Below, piece by piece: positions 6,434-14,276 of a stretch of DNA of 64,000 nucleotides. The stretch comes from Spirochaetales bacterium (GTDB lineage: Bacteria; Spirochaetota; Spirochaetia; UBA9216), in NCBI GenBank assembly GCA_016839055.1, contig JAEKNX010000002.1:248001-312000 (forward strand). Reading direction: 5' to 3'. The notes below the pieces were generated by a model that was not told where the DNA came from, ran no database searches, and was given only the letters and a program-made list of their open reading frames with translations. Every line of letters begins with the position of its first letter. The first letter of the stretch is position 1. A program made the position numbers and the translations under genes.

Positions 6434-7801
6434 ATGTATAGAAAGAATTTTAAGCTGAAAAACCGATTAGCAGCAGTAGTGACGGCAGCCGTCAGTTTTT
6501 GTTTATTGATTACCTCTTGCGCAACCGCGCCGTCCAAGCCAAACTGGATCACCGACTATCCTGCCGACAATGCGTATTATATCGGAATAGGTTCTTCTAA
6601 TAACGGGAATGAGGCCGAGGACAATGAAATAGCCCGAAAGAGGGCATTGACAAACCTTGCGTCAGAAATCTCAGCGGTCATCATGAGTGAAGTGAATATC
6701 CGCACAACAGATGATAACCTCGGTAATTATGAAAGCCGGGCAATGGAAGAGATTACTCAGCTTGTCGAACAAAATCTTAAAGCAGTAGAAACCATGGATG
6801 CCTGGTATTCCCCCGAATCCGGCTACTGGTATTATATGAGGCTGAATAAGGCAGAATGGCTGCGGATTCAGCAGCGTGAGATGGCTGATATAGAACGGAG
6901 AGTCAAGAATCTTGTTGAACCTGTAATAGGCAATAAAAACAGAACAATAGCTGACATCCTGCCCGTGTTGATTGACGGATGGAGTATAGTTGCCGAATCA
7001 ACCTACACCGGCATGATCGAAACCCAGCTGATGGGCGAGAAGGGAGCCCTGATAGATCTTCTTGAAAAGCAGATTGGACTGTATATGGGCGGACTGACAA
7101 TCAGCCTGGCCGAGGCTGAAATAAGTGTCGAAGCGGGACGACCGGTTGACCTTTTTTTTAAAGTCGAATCGACTATGGATAATGAGCCTGGACAGCTGCA
7201 GATAGATCTAATAGAGCGGAATGGTTCGGAAATTCTGATATCATGTACAACCTCCGGGAACGGAAGTTATAGTGACAGTATTGATCTCTCGGGACTTGAA
7301 ATCGGCAAAAATTATGTTACCGCCGTTCTGAACACCGATATTCTCGGCTATAAGGATAAGGCCATTCAGCTGAATCCCCCGAAGAAAGACTTTCTCATAG
7401 ACCTGCAGAAGATAAAAACAAAGCTTGAAATAAGTTATTCAGGAGATCTTGATGAGTTTGAAAATGCCGCGTCTACATTCGGCTCTGTTAAGGCAATACT
7501 CTCGGATACTCTGCCGGTAGAAATTGACAACAGCGGCAGTAGAGCATTTCTTATTGGTTTTAATCTAAACTACCGGAATGCTCCGCCCAATGATTATGGT
7601 TTTACAATTATCTATGTAAAGGCGAACATCTCAATAATGCGGAACAGTAACAATGTCTATACCTATGAAACCGAAGAGGTTAAAGGCGCAGGACTGAACT
7701 GGACTCAGGCCAATTCGAAGGCTCTCGATAAACTTTTTGAAGCGCTCAGCTTTGACTCTGATTTCTCGGAAGAATCGTTTAACGCCTTTACCATAGACTG
7801 A
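6434..7801 (+). CDS. Large LPP20-domain lipoprotein
   Basis: A 455-residue protein with a lipoprotein signal (lipobox LITSC, Cys near residue 29) and an N-terminal LPP20-like region: YYIGIGSSNNGNEAEDNEIA and RKRALTNLASEISAVI. The remaining 280 residues look like beta-rich extracytoplasmic domains with no family I recognise. Preceded by CGGGGA 6-7 nt from ATG. It follows the shorter LPP20 gene and probably shares a role with it in envelope structure; that is inference. A strong terminator follows. Confidence 0.72.
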   Translation: MYRKNFKLKNRLAAVVTAAVSFCLLITSCATAPSKPNWITDYPADNAYYIGIGSSNNGNEAEDNEIARKRALTNLASEISAVIMSEVNIRTTDDNLGNYESRAMEEITQLVEQNLKAVETMDAWYSPESGYWYYMRLNKAEWLRIQQREMADIERRVKNLVEPVIGNKNRTIADILPVLIDGWSIVAESTYTGMIETQLMGEKGALIDLLEKQIGLYMGGLTISLAEAEISVEAGRPVDLFFKVESTMDNEPGQLQIDLIERNGSEILISCTTSGNGSYSDSIDLSGLEIGKNYVTAVLNTDILGYKDKAIQLNPPKKDFLIDLQKIKTKLEISYSGDLDEFENAASTFGSVKAILSDTLPVEIDNSGSRAFLIGFNLNYRNAPPNDYGFTIIYVKANISIMRNSNNVYTYETEEVKGAGLNWTQANSKALDKLFEALSFDSDFSEESFNAFTID

Positions 7802-7831
7802 TGCTCTAAATACACTTTTGGGCTTTATACA

Positions 7832-7865
7832 AACCGCCGGTTCTTGATTCACCGGCGGTTTTTTT
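7832..7865 (+). terminator. Rho-independent terminator
   Basis: Perfect 10-bp GC-rich stem AACCGCCGGT (7832-7841) and ACCGGCGGTT (7851-7860), 9-nt loop, then a T-run to 7865. It ends the LPP20 transcript. The loop contains the -35 of the next promoter. Confidence 0.9.
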
Positions 7866-7872
7866 GTATTAT
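7844..7872 (+). promoter_or_regulatory. yhhQ promoter nested in the upstream terminator
   Basis: TTGATT (7844-7849), 17 bp, TATTAT (7867-7872). The -35 lies in the terminator loop and the spacer is the 3' arm of the hairpin plus its T-run. The predicted start near 7879-7880 falls directly at the 5' end of the riboswitch aptamer. Confidence 0.6.
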
Positions 7873-7880
7873 CACATTCC

Positions 7881-7918
7881 GGCGGTCGCAGTTACCCGCC
7901 TTAACAAAACGACGGAGG
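7881..7918 (+). ncRNA. PreQ1-I riboswitch (type II-like)
   Basis: The segment aligns without gaps to the Thermoanaerobacter tengcongensis preQ1-I aptamer as I remember it. P1 is GGCGG (7881-7885) with CCGCC (7896-7900); three of its five pairs covary against the reference. The loop TCGCAGTTAC and the tail TTAACAAAAC keep the ligand-contacting U6, C15 (7895) and A29 (7909). Outside P1 only about three positions differ. The 3' end merges with the GGAGG Shine-Dalgarno (7914-7918), 7 nt from the yhhQ ATG, so preQ1 binding should block translation. The gene downstream is a queuosine-precursor transporter, which fits. Confidence 0.9.
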
Positions 7919-7925
7919 TATTTTT

Positions 7926-8609
7926 ATGAATGCTCTATTCTGGTTTATAATGCTCATTATTAATTTCGCGGCGATTATGCTTGCCTATAGGCTCTTCGGG
8001 AAAACAGGTTTGTTTCTCTGGATCCCGATATCAGTTATAATCGCCAACATTCAGGTTGTAAAAACTGTTGAAATCTTCGGATTTGTAGCCACTCTCGGAA
8101 ATATTGTTTACGCAACTTCATTTCTAGTTACTGACATACTTAACGAAAATTATGGAAAAAAGGAAGCGGGAAAGGCTGTCGGAATGGGGTTCTTCGCGTT
8201 AATCTCGATGACTGTTCTGATGAACCTAGCGCTCCGGTTTGTTCCGCATGAATCTGACTTTGCACAGGAAAGTCTTCTTACAATCTTCAGTATAATGCCT
8301 AGGATAGCGGCAGGAAGTCTTACCGCTTATGCCTTGTCTCAGTTTCACGATGTCTGGGCGTATAACCGCCTCAAAGAGATGCGGCCCGGCAGGAAGTATA
8401 TATGGCTTAGAAATAACGCGTCAACGATGGTTAGTCAGGCTATAGACAGTATTGTTTTTACCCTGATTGCCTTTGCGGGAGTTTTTGAATTTGCACTTCT
8501 TATTGAAATTATGCTGACTACCTATTTTTTTAAATGGCTTGTAGCAGCTGCGGATACGCCGTTTATTTATTTGGCGCGAAGCTGGAAAGATAAGGGCATT
8601 GTGGAATAA
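7926..8609 (+). CDS. yhhQ: Queuosine precursor transporter YhhQ
   Basis: A 227-residue inner-membrane protein with about six helices and the YhhQ (Vut_1/DUF165) signatures: ATSFLVTDILNENYGKKEA near residue 65, a middle region AYALSQFHDVWAYNRLK near residue 140, and LRNNASTMVSQAIDS near residue 163. Members import queuosine precursors (preQ0/preQ1). The preQ1 riboswitch at its ribosome-binding site gives independent support. It appears monocistronic; de novo preQ1 genes are not visible here. Confidence 0.92.
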   Translation: MNALFWFIMLIINFAAIMLAYRLFGKTGLFLWIPISVIIANIQVVKTVEIFGFVATLGNIVYATSFLVTDILNENYGKKEAGKAVGMGFFALISMTVLMNLALRFVPHESDFAQESLLTIFSIMPRIAAGSLTAYALSQFHDVWAYNRLKEMRPGRKYIWLRNNASTMVSQAIDSIVFTLIAFAGVFEFALLIEIMLTTYFFKWLVAAADTPFIYLARSWKDKGIVE

Positions 8610-8886
8610 TCTATAAGCACGAAGAGATTCTGCCACTGATGAACATCAGGTCTGCGCACAGTAGAGATTAAGAGGATTTAAGAAATTTTAGATTTTTGCA
8701 GCCCTGCGTTGATCTGGGCTTTCGATTATCACTCTGCGCAACCTCTTGTTCTATAGGTTAAAGAAAAGCTGAAAGCAGGGCATAGCTCAAGGAATAAGTC
8801 CTGTCTTGCTTAACTTATAAAGATCTCATCCTCTTGCTCGCTACTGTGTTCCGCCTGATAATAATCCGTGGCCCGAATCCTTCTAT
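8610..8886. other. Gene-free intergenic segment
   Basis: No open frame with coding character was found on either strand. The minus-strand text (roughly 8615-8760) contains imperfect echoes such as TTAATCTC, GTTCATCAGTGGC and CTCTTCGTGCTT that resemble simple intergenic repeat text, but no clear repeat unit could be defined by eye. Confidence 0.4.
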
Positions 8887-8921
8887 AAAAAAAGGACCGC
8901 TCAATTTTCATTGAACAGTCC
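8887..8921 (-). terminator. Terminator of the fab operon
   Basis: On the minus strand the arms GGACTGTTCAAT and ATTGAGCGGTCC pair with two G-U or mismatched positions around GAAA, followed by seven T. It lies 30 nt after the fabV stop. Confidence 0.8.
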
Positions 8922-8951
8922 AAATAGTGCTGAAATCCGTATCCTTATCGT

Positions 8952-10118
8952 TTATAGTGTCTCTACATCCGTTTCGTAATTAACACCCGGGACTTCAAAT
9001 CCGTGCATCTGCATGAAGTCGCTGTGGTATCCTCGGAGATCACTTAATTCTTCAATATTTTCATCAGAGACTATATTCCATATTTTATTGACCTCGTCCT
9101 GGACGTCGGTGCGCATCTCAAGATCATCCATTCTAACCCGTCCTTCATTGTCAATCTTGAGCTTTCCGCCGTAGAGACCTCTGAAGAACCTGTCCATCTG
9201 TTCGATGCAGCCTTCGTGAAGATTTTTGTCTTTCATCACCTTAAAGAGGATTGAAATATAGAGGGAAATTGCCGGAATTACCGCTGCGGCCCTTGTTACA
9301 AGGGCCTTATTCACCGAGGTGAAGGCGGAACCGCCGAGCCTTTCGGCAAGCTGGTCATTTATTCGGTTACCCGTGGCTTCAAGATCTTCCTTTGCCCTGC
9401 CGATAGTGCCGTTGCGGTAGATAGGCCGGGTTACTTCGGGTCCGATGTATGAGAAGGCGGACGTTTTAACCCCCTTGTCTAGGCCATCGGCGTCAAGCAG
9501 GGCGTCAATCCAGCGCTGCCAGTCTTCTCCGCCCATAACCTTAACGGTATTGCTGATTTCCACTTCATCGGCCGGCTCTATTTCCATGGAGATGATTCGT
9601 CCGCTCATAGTATCAAGAGCACGGGACTTGTAGTCTGTGCCAATAGGTTTGAGTGTCGAACGGTACATTACGCCGTCTACAGGATCTACACGAACGCCTG
9701 AGGCGAGGCTGTAGATGACAAGGTCAACTTTTCCCGGTCCCTCTTTTATTGCGGAAATTGCTTCATGTTTGAGTTCGTCCGAAAAGGCATCTCCGTTTAT
9801 GCTTCTGGAAAAAAGCCCTGCTGAAGCAGCTTCGGCGTCGAAGCTCTTAGTATTATAATAGCCGGGTGTTCCGGTTCTGGTCTCGCTTCCCTCTTTTTCA
9901 AAGAAAACGCCGATTGTAGATGCTCCGCATCCGAAGGCTGCGGCTACCCTGCAAGCAAGGCCGTAGCCAGTTGATGAGCCTATTATCAGCGCGGATTTTG
10001 TTCCTTTTATAAGGCCGCCGCTCTTTACAAAATTGATCTGCCTTTTAACTTCAGCAGCACATCCTGTAGGATGTGCTGTGAGACAGATATTATTTCTGAT
10101 TCTGGGTGAAATTATCAT
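8952..10118 (-). CDS. fabV: Enoyl-[ACP] reductase FabV
   Basis: This is the last step of the elongation cycle: NAD(P)H-dependent reduction of trans-2-enoyl-ACP (the family also includes trans-2-enoyl-CoA reductases). The 388-residue protein begins MIISPRIRNNICLTAHPTGC, the usual FabV N-terminus. It has the Rossmann signature IIGSSTGYGLACR near residue 45 and the active-site Y-x8-K seen as YRNGTIGRAK. The frame extends 25 codons further upstream, but ATG at 10118 has AGGAG just before it and matches the family start. It closes the operon fabD-G-F-Z-V, and no FabI or FabK is nearby. FabV enzymes are typically triclosan-insensitive. Confidence 0.93.
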   Translation of the reverse strand: MIISPRIRNNICLTAHPTGCAAEVKRQINFVKSGGLIKGTKSALIIGSSTGYGLACRVAAAFGCGASTIGVFFEKEGSETRTGTPGYYNTKSFDAEAASAGLFSRSINGDAFSDELKHEAISAIKEGPGKVDLVIYSLASGVRVDPVDGVMYRSTLKPIGTDYKSRALDTMSGRIISMEIEPADEVEISNTVKVMGGEDWQRWIDALLDADGLDKGVKTSAFSYIGPEVTRPIYRNGTIGRAKEDLEATGNRINDQLAERLGGSAFTSVNKALVTRAAAVIPAISLYISILFKVMKDKNLHEGCIEQMDRFFRGLYGGKLKIDNEGRVRMDDLEMRTDVQDEVNKIWNIVSDENIEELSDLRGYHSDFMQMHGFEVPGVNYETDVETL

Positions 10119-10134
10119 ATGACTCCTCTGCCGG

Positions 10135-10569
10135 CTAAAGACTGTCGGCACTTCCGACGAGACAGAGCCAGGACGCTTCAGCGGCAAGCTCATCGCCTAC
10201 GTAAGCTTTTCCGGCCTGTTTAATCATTGAGGCGGAGATTCTGATGTTCTCTACCTCGAGTCTGACCTTGTCGCCCGGTCTTACCTGGCGGCGGAATTTA
10301 GCCTTTTCTACGGTCGCAAGAAAGAAGAGCTTGTCATCACCTAGCTTGCCTTCCTTTTTTATAGCCGCTCCGCCGCACTGGGCCATTGTCTCTATAAGAA
10401 TTACGCCCGGAACTACGGGGTATTCAGGAAAGTGGCCTTTGAAAAAGAACTCATTTTCGGTGAATGTACGGTAGCCGGTTATCTTCCCGTCCTCCGCAGA
10501 TACTTCAACAGTATCGACGAAGAGGAAGGGATCTCTATGAGGTAGAAGTTTTTTGATCTCTTCTGACAT
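10135..10569 (-). CDS. fabZ: 3-hydroxyacyl-[ACP] dehydratase FabZ
   Basis: A 144-residue hotdog-fold dehydratase with LLPHRDPFLFVD at residue 8, the catalytic His motif GHFPEYPVVPG near residue 45 and, one helix on, the catalytic acidic residue in GVILIETMAQ. It removes water from 3-hydroxyacyl-ACP. It lies 4 nt after fabF and 16 nt before fabV. FabA-type isomerase features cannot be judged from the sequence alone. Confidence 0.93.
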   Translation of the reverse strand: MSEEIKKLLPHRDPFLFVDTVEVSAEDGKITGYRTFTENEFFFKGHFPEYPVVPGVILIETMAQCGGAAIKKEGKLGDDKLFFLATVEKAKFRRQVRPGDKVRLEVENIRISASMIKQAGKAYVGDELAAEASWLCLVGSADSL

Positions 10570-10573
10570 AAGC

Positions 10574-11830
10574 TTAGTCCTTATATTTTTTGATTATTAA
10601 AATGGAGTTATGACCACCGAACCCGAGGGAGTTGGTCATGGCTACATTCATTTCGGCCTCGATACCCTTATTAGGCACGTAATCGAGGTCACAGGCCGGG
10701 TCCGCTTCATCCAGATTGATGGTAGCGGGGTAGAATCCGTCACGGATACCGAGAGTACAGATGATGGCTTCAATTGCTCCGGCAGCACCGATACAGTGAC
10801 CGGTCATGGATTTTGTAGATGAAATCTTAACCTTGTAAGCATGGTCCCCGAGAGCGGTCTTGATGGATTTTGTCTCAATAGGATCATTAGTAGGAGTAGA
10901 GGTACCATGAGCATTAACGTAGTCAATGTTTTCCGGTTTCATTCCGGCATCCTCGAGAGCTAGTTTGATAGCGCGAGCGGCGCCTTCGCCTTCCGGATTA
11001 GGAGCGGTGAGGTGGTATGCATCGCAGGTGTTTCCGTAACCGGCAATTTCGGCATAGATCTTAGCTCCACGCGCTTTGGCGTGTTCAAGTTCTTCGAGAA
11101 CAAGGCATCCGGCGCCTTCGCCGATGACAAATCCGTCTCTGTCTTTGTCGAAGGGACGGCTTGCTTTCTCGGGACAATCGTTATATTTGGTGCTTAGCGC
11201 TCCAATAACGTTGAAGCCGGCAATACCAAGCTGGGTAAGGCTAGCTTCCGAGCCGCCTGTTACAATAGCGTCGGCCCGGCCTGTCTGAATTGTCATAACG
11301 GCGTTTCCAATAGCGTCGGTGGATGAAGCACATGCTGTTGTAACAACCCAGCATGGTCCTTTTAGACCGTAAGTTATTGCAACATTGCCCGGAATCTCAT
11401 TGGAAATGAGTTTTGGAATTGTCAACGGCGGAGTTCTATGCGGTCCCTTCTCGAAGATTACTTTATGAGAAGCTTCAGTTACCTCGAAGCCCCCGATGCC
11501 GTTACCGAGGATGGTACCTACTCTTTCAGGGTTAAAAGTTCCTTCGGTGAGACCGGCATCTTTAAGCGCTTCACCGGCTGCAATTACCGCAAATTGAGTA
11601 CAAAGCGCCATTTTGCGCGCGTCCTTACTGTCCATATGCTCGGAGGCAATAAAGTTTTTTACCTCAGCAGCTATTTTTGTAGCGAGGTTTGTTGAATCAG
11701 TTCTGGTGATGGGGCCAACGCCGCATTTTTCGGTTTTTATGCCTGCCCAGAACTCCTCTATATTATTACCAAGTGAATTTATAGTTCCGAGTCCTGTAAT
11801 TACTATTCTTTTCTTCAAGTTGTACTCCAT
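10574..11830 (-). CDS. fabF: 3-oxoacyl-[ACP] synthase II FabF
   Basis: A 418-residue condensing enzyme with the Cys-His-His triad: VTTACASSTDA near residue 168, NAHGTSTPTND near residue 306 and GHCIGAAGAIEA near residue 344. FabF elongates acyl-ACP with malonyl-ACP. The N-terminus (RIVITGLGTINSLGNN) is complete. The start codon abuts the fabG stop, suggesting translational coupling. It is the only elongating synthase in the window, with FabH supplying initiation. Confidence 0.95.
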   Translation of the reverse strand: MEYNLKKRIVITGLGTINSLGNNIEEFWAGIKTEKCGVGPITRTDSTNLATKIAAEVKNFIASEHMDSKDARKMALCTQFAVIAAGEALKDAGLTEGTFNPERVGTILGNGIGGFEVTEASHKVIFEKGPHRTPPLTIPKLISNEIPGNVAITYGLKGPCWVVTTACASSTDAIGNAVMTIQTGRADAIVTGGSEASLTQLGIAGFNVIGALSTKYNDCPEKASRPFDKDRDGFVIGEGAGCLVLEELEHAKARGAKIYAEIAGYGNTCDAYHLTAPNPEGEGAARAIKLALEDAGMKPENIDYVNAHGTSTPTNDPIETKSIKTALGDHAYKVKISSTKSMTGHCIGAAGAIEAIICTLGIRDGFYPATINLDEADPACDLDYVPNKGIEAEMNVAMTNSLGFGGHNSILIIKKYKD

Positions 11831-12574
11831 TTACATTCCCATTCCGCCGTCAATACCGATAACCTGACCGGTTATGTAGGACGACATTTCAGAGGCTAGA
11901 AATAATACCGTATTTGCCACTTCTTCAGGATTTCCTATTCTTCCGAAGGGGATTTTTTTCTTAAGTTCCTCTTTTGCCGCTTCAGGGATTGAGTCAGTCA
12001 TGTCAGATTGAATAAATCCCGGAGCGACCGCGTTTACCCTGACTCCGCGGCCAGCCGTTTCTCTTGCGAGGCTCTTGGTGAATCCGATGATTCCCGCCTT
12101 GGCCGCTGCGTAATTACACTGTCCGGCGTTGCCAATTATTCCGACAATAGATGAGACGTTGATAATCGAACCGCTTCGTTTTTTTGCCATGGAGCGTGCG
12201 ACGGGTCTGGAAAGATAGAATACACTGGACAGATTTGTCTCTATTACATCCTTCCATGCGTCATCCTTCATCATGAAGGATAGACCGTCACGTGTAATTC
12301 CGGCATTGTTAACCAGAATATCTATCTGGCCTTTCTCCTTAATGATGTCAGTTGCAATCTCGTTCATCTTTTCTGAGTCAGTTACCGAGCCCTGTTTCCA
12401 GAATACTTCAGTTTCTGCCTCGGCGGCGAGTTTCGAAAAAATAGCGCCGTCCGTGCATTCGCTTCGACTGATATAATATACAGTAGCGCCCTCTTTAAGG
12501 AAAACTTCTACAATTGATTTTCCAATTCCTTTTGAACCGCCAGTTACGACGGCAATCTTGTCTTTCAAAAGCAT
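11831..12574 (-). CDS. fabG: 3-oxoacyl-[ACP] reductase FabG
   Basis: A 247-residue classical short-chain dehydrogenase: cofactor motif TGGSKGIG at residues 11-18, NNAG near residue 88, and catalytic Ser-Tyr-Lys in NVSSIVGIIGNAG and YAAAK. It performs the NADPH-dependent reduction of 3-oxoacyl-ACP. The C-terminal GQVIGIDGGMGM is typical of FabG. It sits between fabD (10-nt gap) and fabF (no gap). Confidence 0.95.
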   Translation of the reverse strand: MLLKDKIAVVTGGSKGIGKSIVEVFLKEGATVYYISRSECTDGAIFSKLAAEAETEVFWKQGSVTDSEKMNEIATDIIKEKGQIDILVNNAGITRDGLSFMMKDDAWKDVIETNLSSVFYLSRPVARSMAKKRSGSIINVSSIVGIIGNAGQCNYAAAKAGIIGFTKSLARETAGRGVRVNAVAPGFIQSDMTDSIPEAAKEELKKKIPFGRIGNPEEVANTVLFLASEMSSYITGQVIGIDGGMGM

Positions 12575-12584
12575 TTTTACACCT

Positions 12585-13511
12585 CTAGTTTAATAATTCT
12601 TTAATCTGCTCAACTGTTCCGCATGGAACGGCTGCAATATCACTGGATATATTTTTAAGCAGGCCTGTCAGGATCTTTCCAGGACCAGTTTCAATTATTC
12701 TTTCATATCCGTCTGATAGGATACTCTTTTCTTCATCAACCCAAAGAACTGATGATACTATCTGCCTGAGCGCAAGCTCTCTTGCCTCCGCTCCGCTTGT
12801 TATAATCTTTCCGGTTACGTTTGAGTAGAGCGGCTTTGCAGGTTCTTTAAAATCAAGATCGCTTAAGAAGGTGCTGAATTTTTCCTTAGCCTCATTCAGA
12901 AGAGGGGAGTGGCAGGGCGCTGAAACCTTGAGTCTCAGGACTCTTCTTGCGCCCGCATCCTTGAGCACTGTTTCGGCTTGAGCGAGACCTTCCTGGGTTC
13001 CTGATATTACAATCTGGGTCGGAGCGTTCCAGTTAGCCATGAAAGCACCTTCTATACCGCTGATGGCTTTTTCAACCTGGGAAAGCTCAAGACCGATTAC
13101 CGCGGCCATGCTTGAGTCGGCTCCGGCTCCGTTGGCTTTTTCACCAGCTTCATGCATGTATCTGCCCCTGAGTCCTACAGCCTTCAGGACTTCCTCATCG
13201 CTTAGTACTCCGGCATCCGAATAAGCGGCATATTCTCCAAGGCTGTGACCGGCACATCCGTCGGAAGACAGCCCAAGTTCTTTCAATGTATTTTTCACGG
13301 CAAGATTGATAATTGTCACTGCCGGCTGAGTATTATCTGTTCTGCCAAGCGTTTGGGCATCGCTTTCAAAAACCAGCTTTTCACAGTCCCTTTCGAGAAC
13401 CTCAGAGGCCATCGTAAACAGATCTTTTACTACGGAATAGTTTTCCCAGAGGTCTTTTCCCATCTGCGGATATTGAGCACCTTGGCCCGGATATAGAAAA
13501 CAAGTTTTCAT
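12585..13511 (-). CDS. fabD: Malonyl-CoA:ACP transacylase FabD
   Basis: A 308-residue acyltransferase with the N-terminal FLYPGQGAQYPQMG, nucleophile motif GHSLGEYAAY near residue 90 and catalytic His in APCHSPLL near residue 200. It loads malonyl groups onto ACP. The open frame runs 14 codons further upstream, but ATG at 13511 has GGGAGAG 4 nt upstream and matches the family N-terminus. It is the first gene of the fab operon; the promoter carries a 21-bp palindrome shared with fabH. No acpP is found in this cluster, which is unusual. Confidence 0.94.
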   Translation of the reverse strand: MKTCFLYPGQGAQYPQMGKDLWENYSVVKDLFTMASEVLERDCEKLVFESDAQTLGRTDNTQPAVTIINLAVKNTLKELGLSSDGCAGHSLGEYAAYSDAGVLSDEEVLKAVGLRGRYMHEAGEKANGAGADSSMAAVIGLELSQVEKAISGIEGAFMANWNAPTQIVISGTQEGLAQAETVLKDAGARRVLRLKVSAPCHSPLLNEAKEKFSTFLSDLDFKEPAKPLYSNVTGKIITSGAEARELALRQIVSSVLWVDEEKSILSDGYERIIETGPGKILTGLLKNISSDIAAVPCGTVEQIKELLN

Positions 13512-13559
13512 AGTCTCTCCCAACTGATACGTTATCAAAAAATGGTAACACAATTGAGT

Positions 13560-13580
13560 TTATCGGTCAATGGCCGATAA
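13560..13580. promoter_or_regulatory. Fab palindrome 1, operator at fabD promoter
   Basis: TTATCGG (13560-13566) and CCGATAA (13574-13580) flank a 7-bp centre that is itself symmetric apart from one base pair, giving a near-perfect 21-bp palindrome. It overlaps a minus-strand -35 TTGACC (13570-13565), which is followed after 17 bp by TACCAT (13547-13542), about 30 nt before fabD. The same palindrome occurs in the fabH promoter. The cognate repressor is not known; the adjacent XRE-cupin protein is one candidate. Confidence 0.75.
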
Positions 13581-13595
13581 GTTAATTTTTTTGAA

Positions 13596-13624
13596 TTGTA
13601 GGCACGAGGTAGCTTCATTATACT
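13596..13624 (+). promoter_or_regulatory. Promoter of the XRE-cupin / acyl-CoA synthetase operon
   Basis: TTGTAG (13596-13601), 17 bp, TATACT (13619-13624), giving a leader of about 57 nt with AAGGGG before ATG. It lies 16 bp from the fab palindrome, so a factor bound there could influence both directions. Confidence 0.5.
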
Positions 13625-13687
13625 TGCTAAACGGCTGCTTATCCACTATAACTATAAGAACTTTAAATATACTTAAAGGGGTTAAGT

Positions 13688-14263
13688 ATGGTTTATAACA
13701 AGCAGCTCGGAGAGAAGATAAAACTGCTCCGGGAAAAACATGAAATGACAATTGACGCGCTATCTGAGCAGGCGGGAATTGCTCCGGCAATGGTTGCCAA
13801 GATGGAAGAGGGGGAGCTCGTTCCTTATTTAAGCCCTCTTATCAAGCTCTCCAGAGCTCTAGGCGTAAGGCTTGGCACCTTTCTTGATGATCAGGAGAAT
13901 CTTGGTCCGGTAGTGACCCGAAAGACTGATCTGTCAAAAGTTGAACGCCTGCGTGGTATTGATACAGACACGCATAGGGACAGAGCATTCTATTCACTGG
14001 CGCTTAATAAGACTTCGCGGCATATGGAGCCGCTAATTGTCGAACTTTCACCGTCGGATGCAAGCGGTCGAAAAACATCATCCCATGAGGGTGAAGAATT
14101 TATCTATGTTTTAGAAGGTGAGGTGGAAATTGTCTATGGCAAGGAAATCTACACTCTCAGTTCAGGTGAGAGCATTTATTATGATTCCATCGTTCAGCAT
14201 GACGTGAAGACCGCGGGCAGTGAGCCTGCGAAGATTCTTGCGGTCCTGCATGAGCCGGCATGA
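13688..14263 (+). CDS. XRE-family regulator with C-terminal cupin domain
   Basis: The 191-residue protein has an N-terminal XRE helix-turn-helix (residues 8-65, with MTIDALSEQAGIAPAMVAKM) and a C-terminal cupin (residues 115-190, SSHEGEEFIYVLEGEVEIVYG). Proteins of this layout sense small ligands in the cupin barrel. It is 13 nt upstream of an acyl-CoA synthetase and divergent from the fab operon, so control of fatty-acid metabolism is a reasonable inference. Whether it binds the fab palindrome is unknown. Confidence 0.82.
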   Translation: MVYNKQLGEKIKLLREKHEMTIDALSEQAGIAPAMVAKMEEGELVPYLSPLIKLSRALGVRLGTFLDDQENLGPVVTRKTDLSKVERLRGIDTDTHRDRAFYSLALNKTSRHMEPLIVELSPSDASGRKTSSHEGEEFIYVLEGEVEIVYGKEIYTLSSGESIYYDSIVQHDVKTAGSEPAKILAVLHEPA

Positions 14264-14276
14264 GGCGGAGTAATCG

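Noticed and set aside
8610-8886. Small RNA or decayed gene
   Set aside because: No stable extended hairpin, promoter or coding remnant could be supported by reading both strands.
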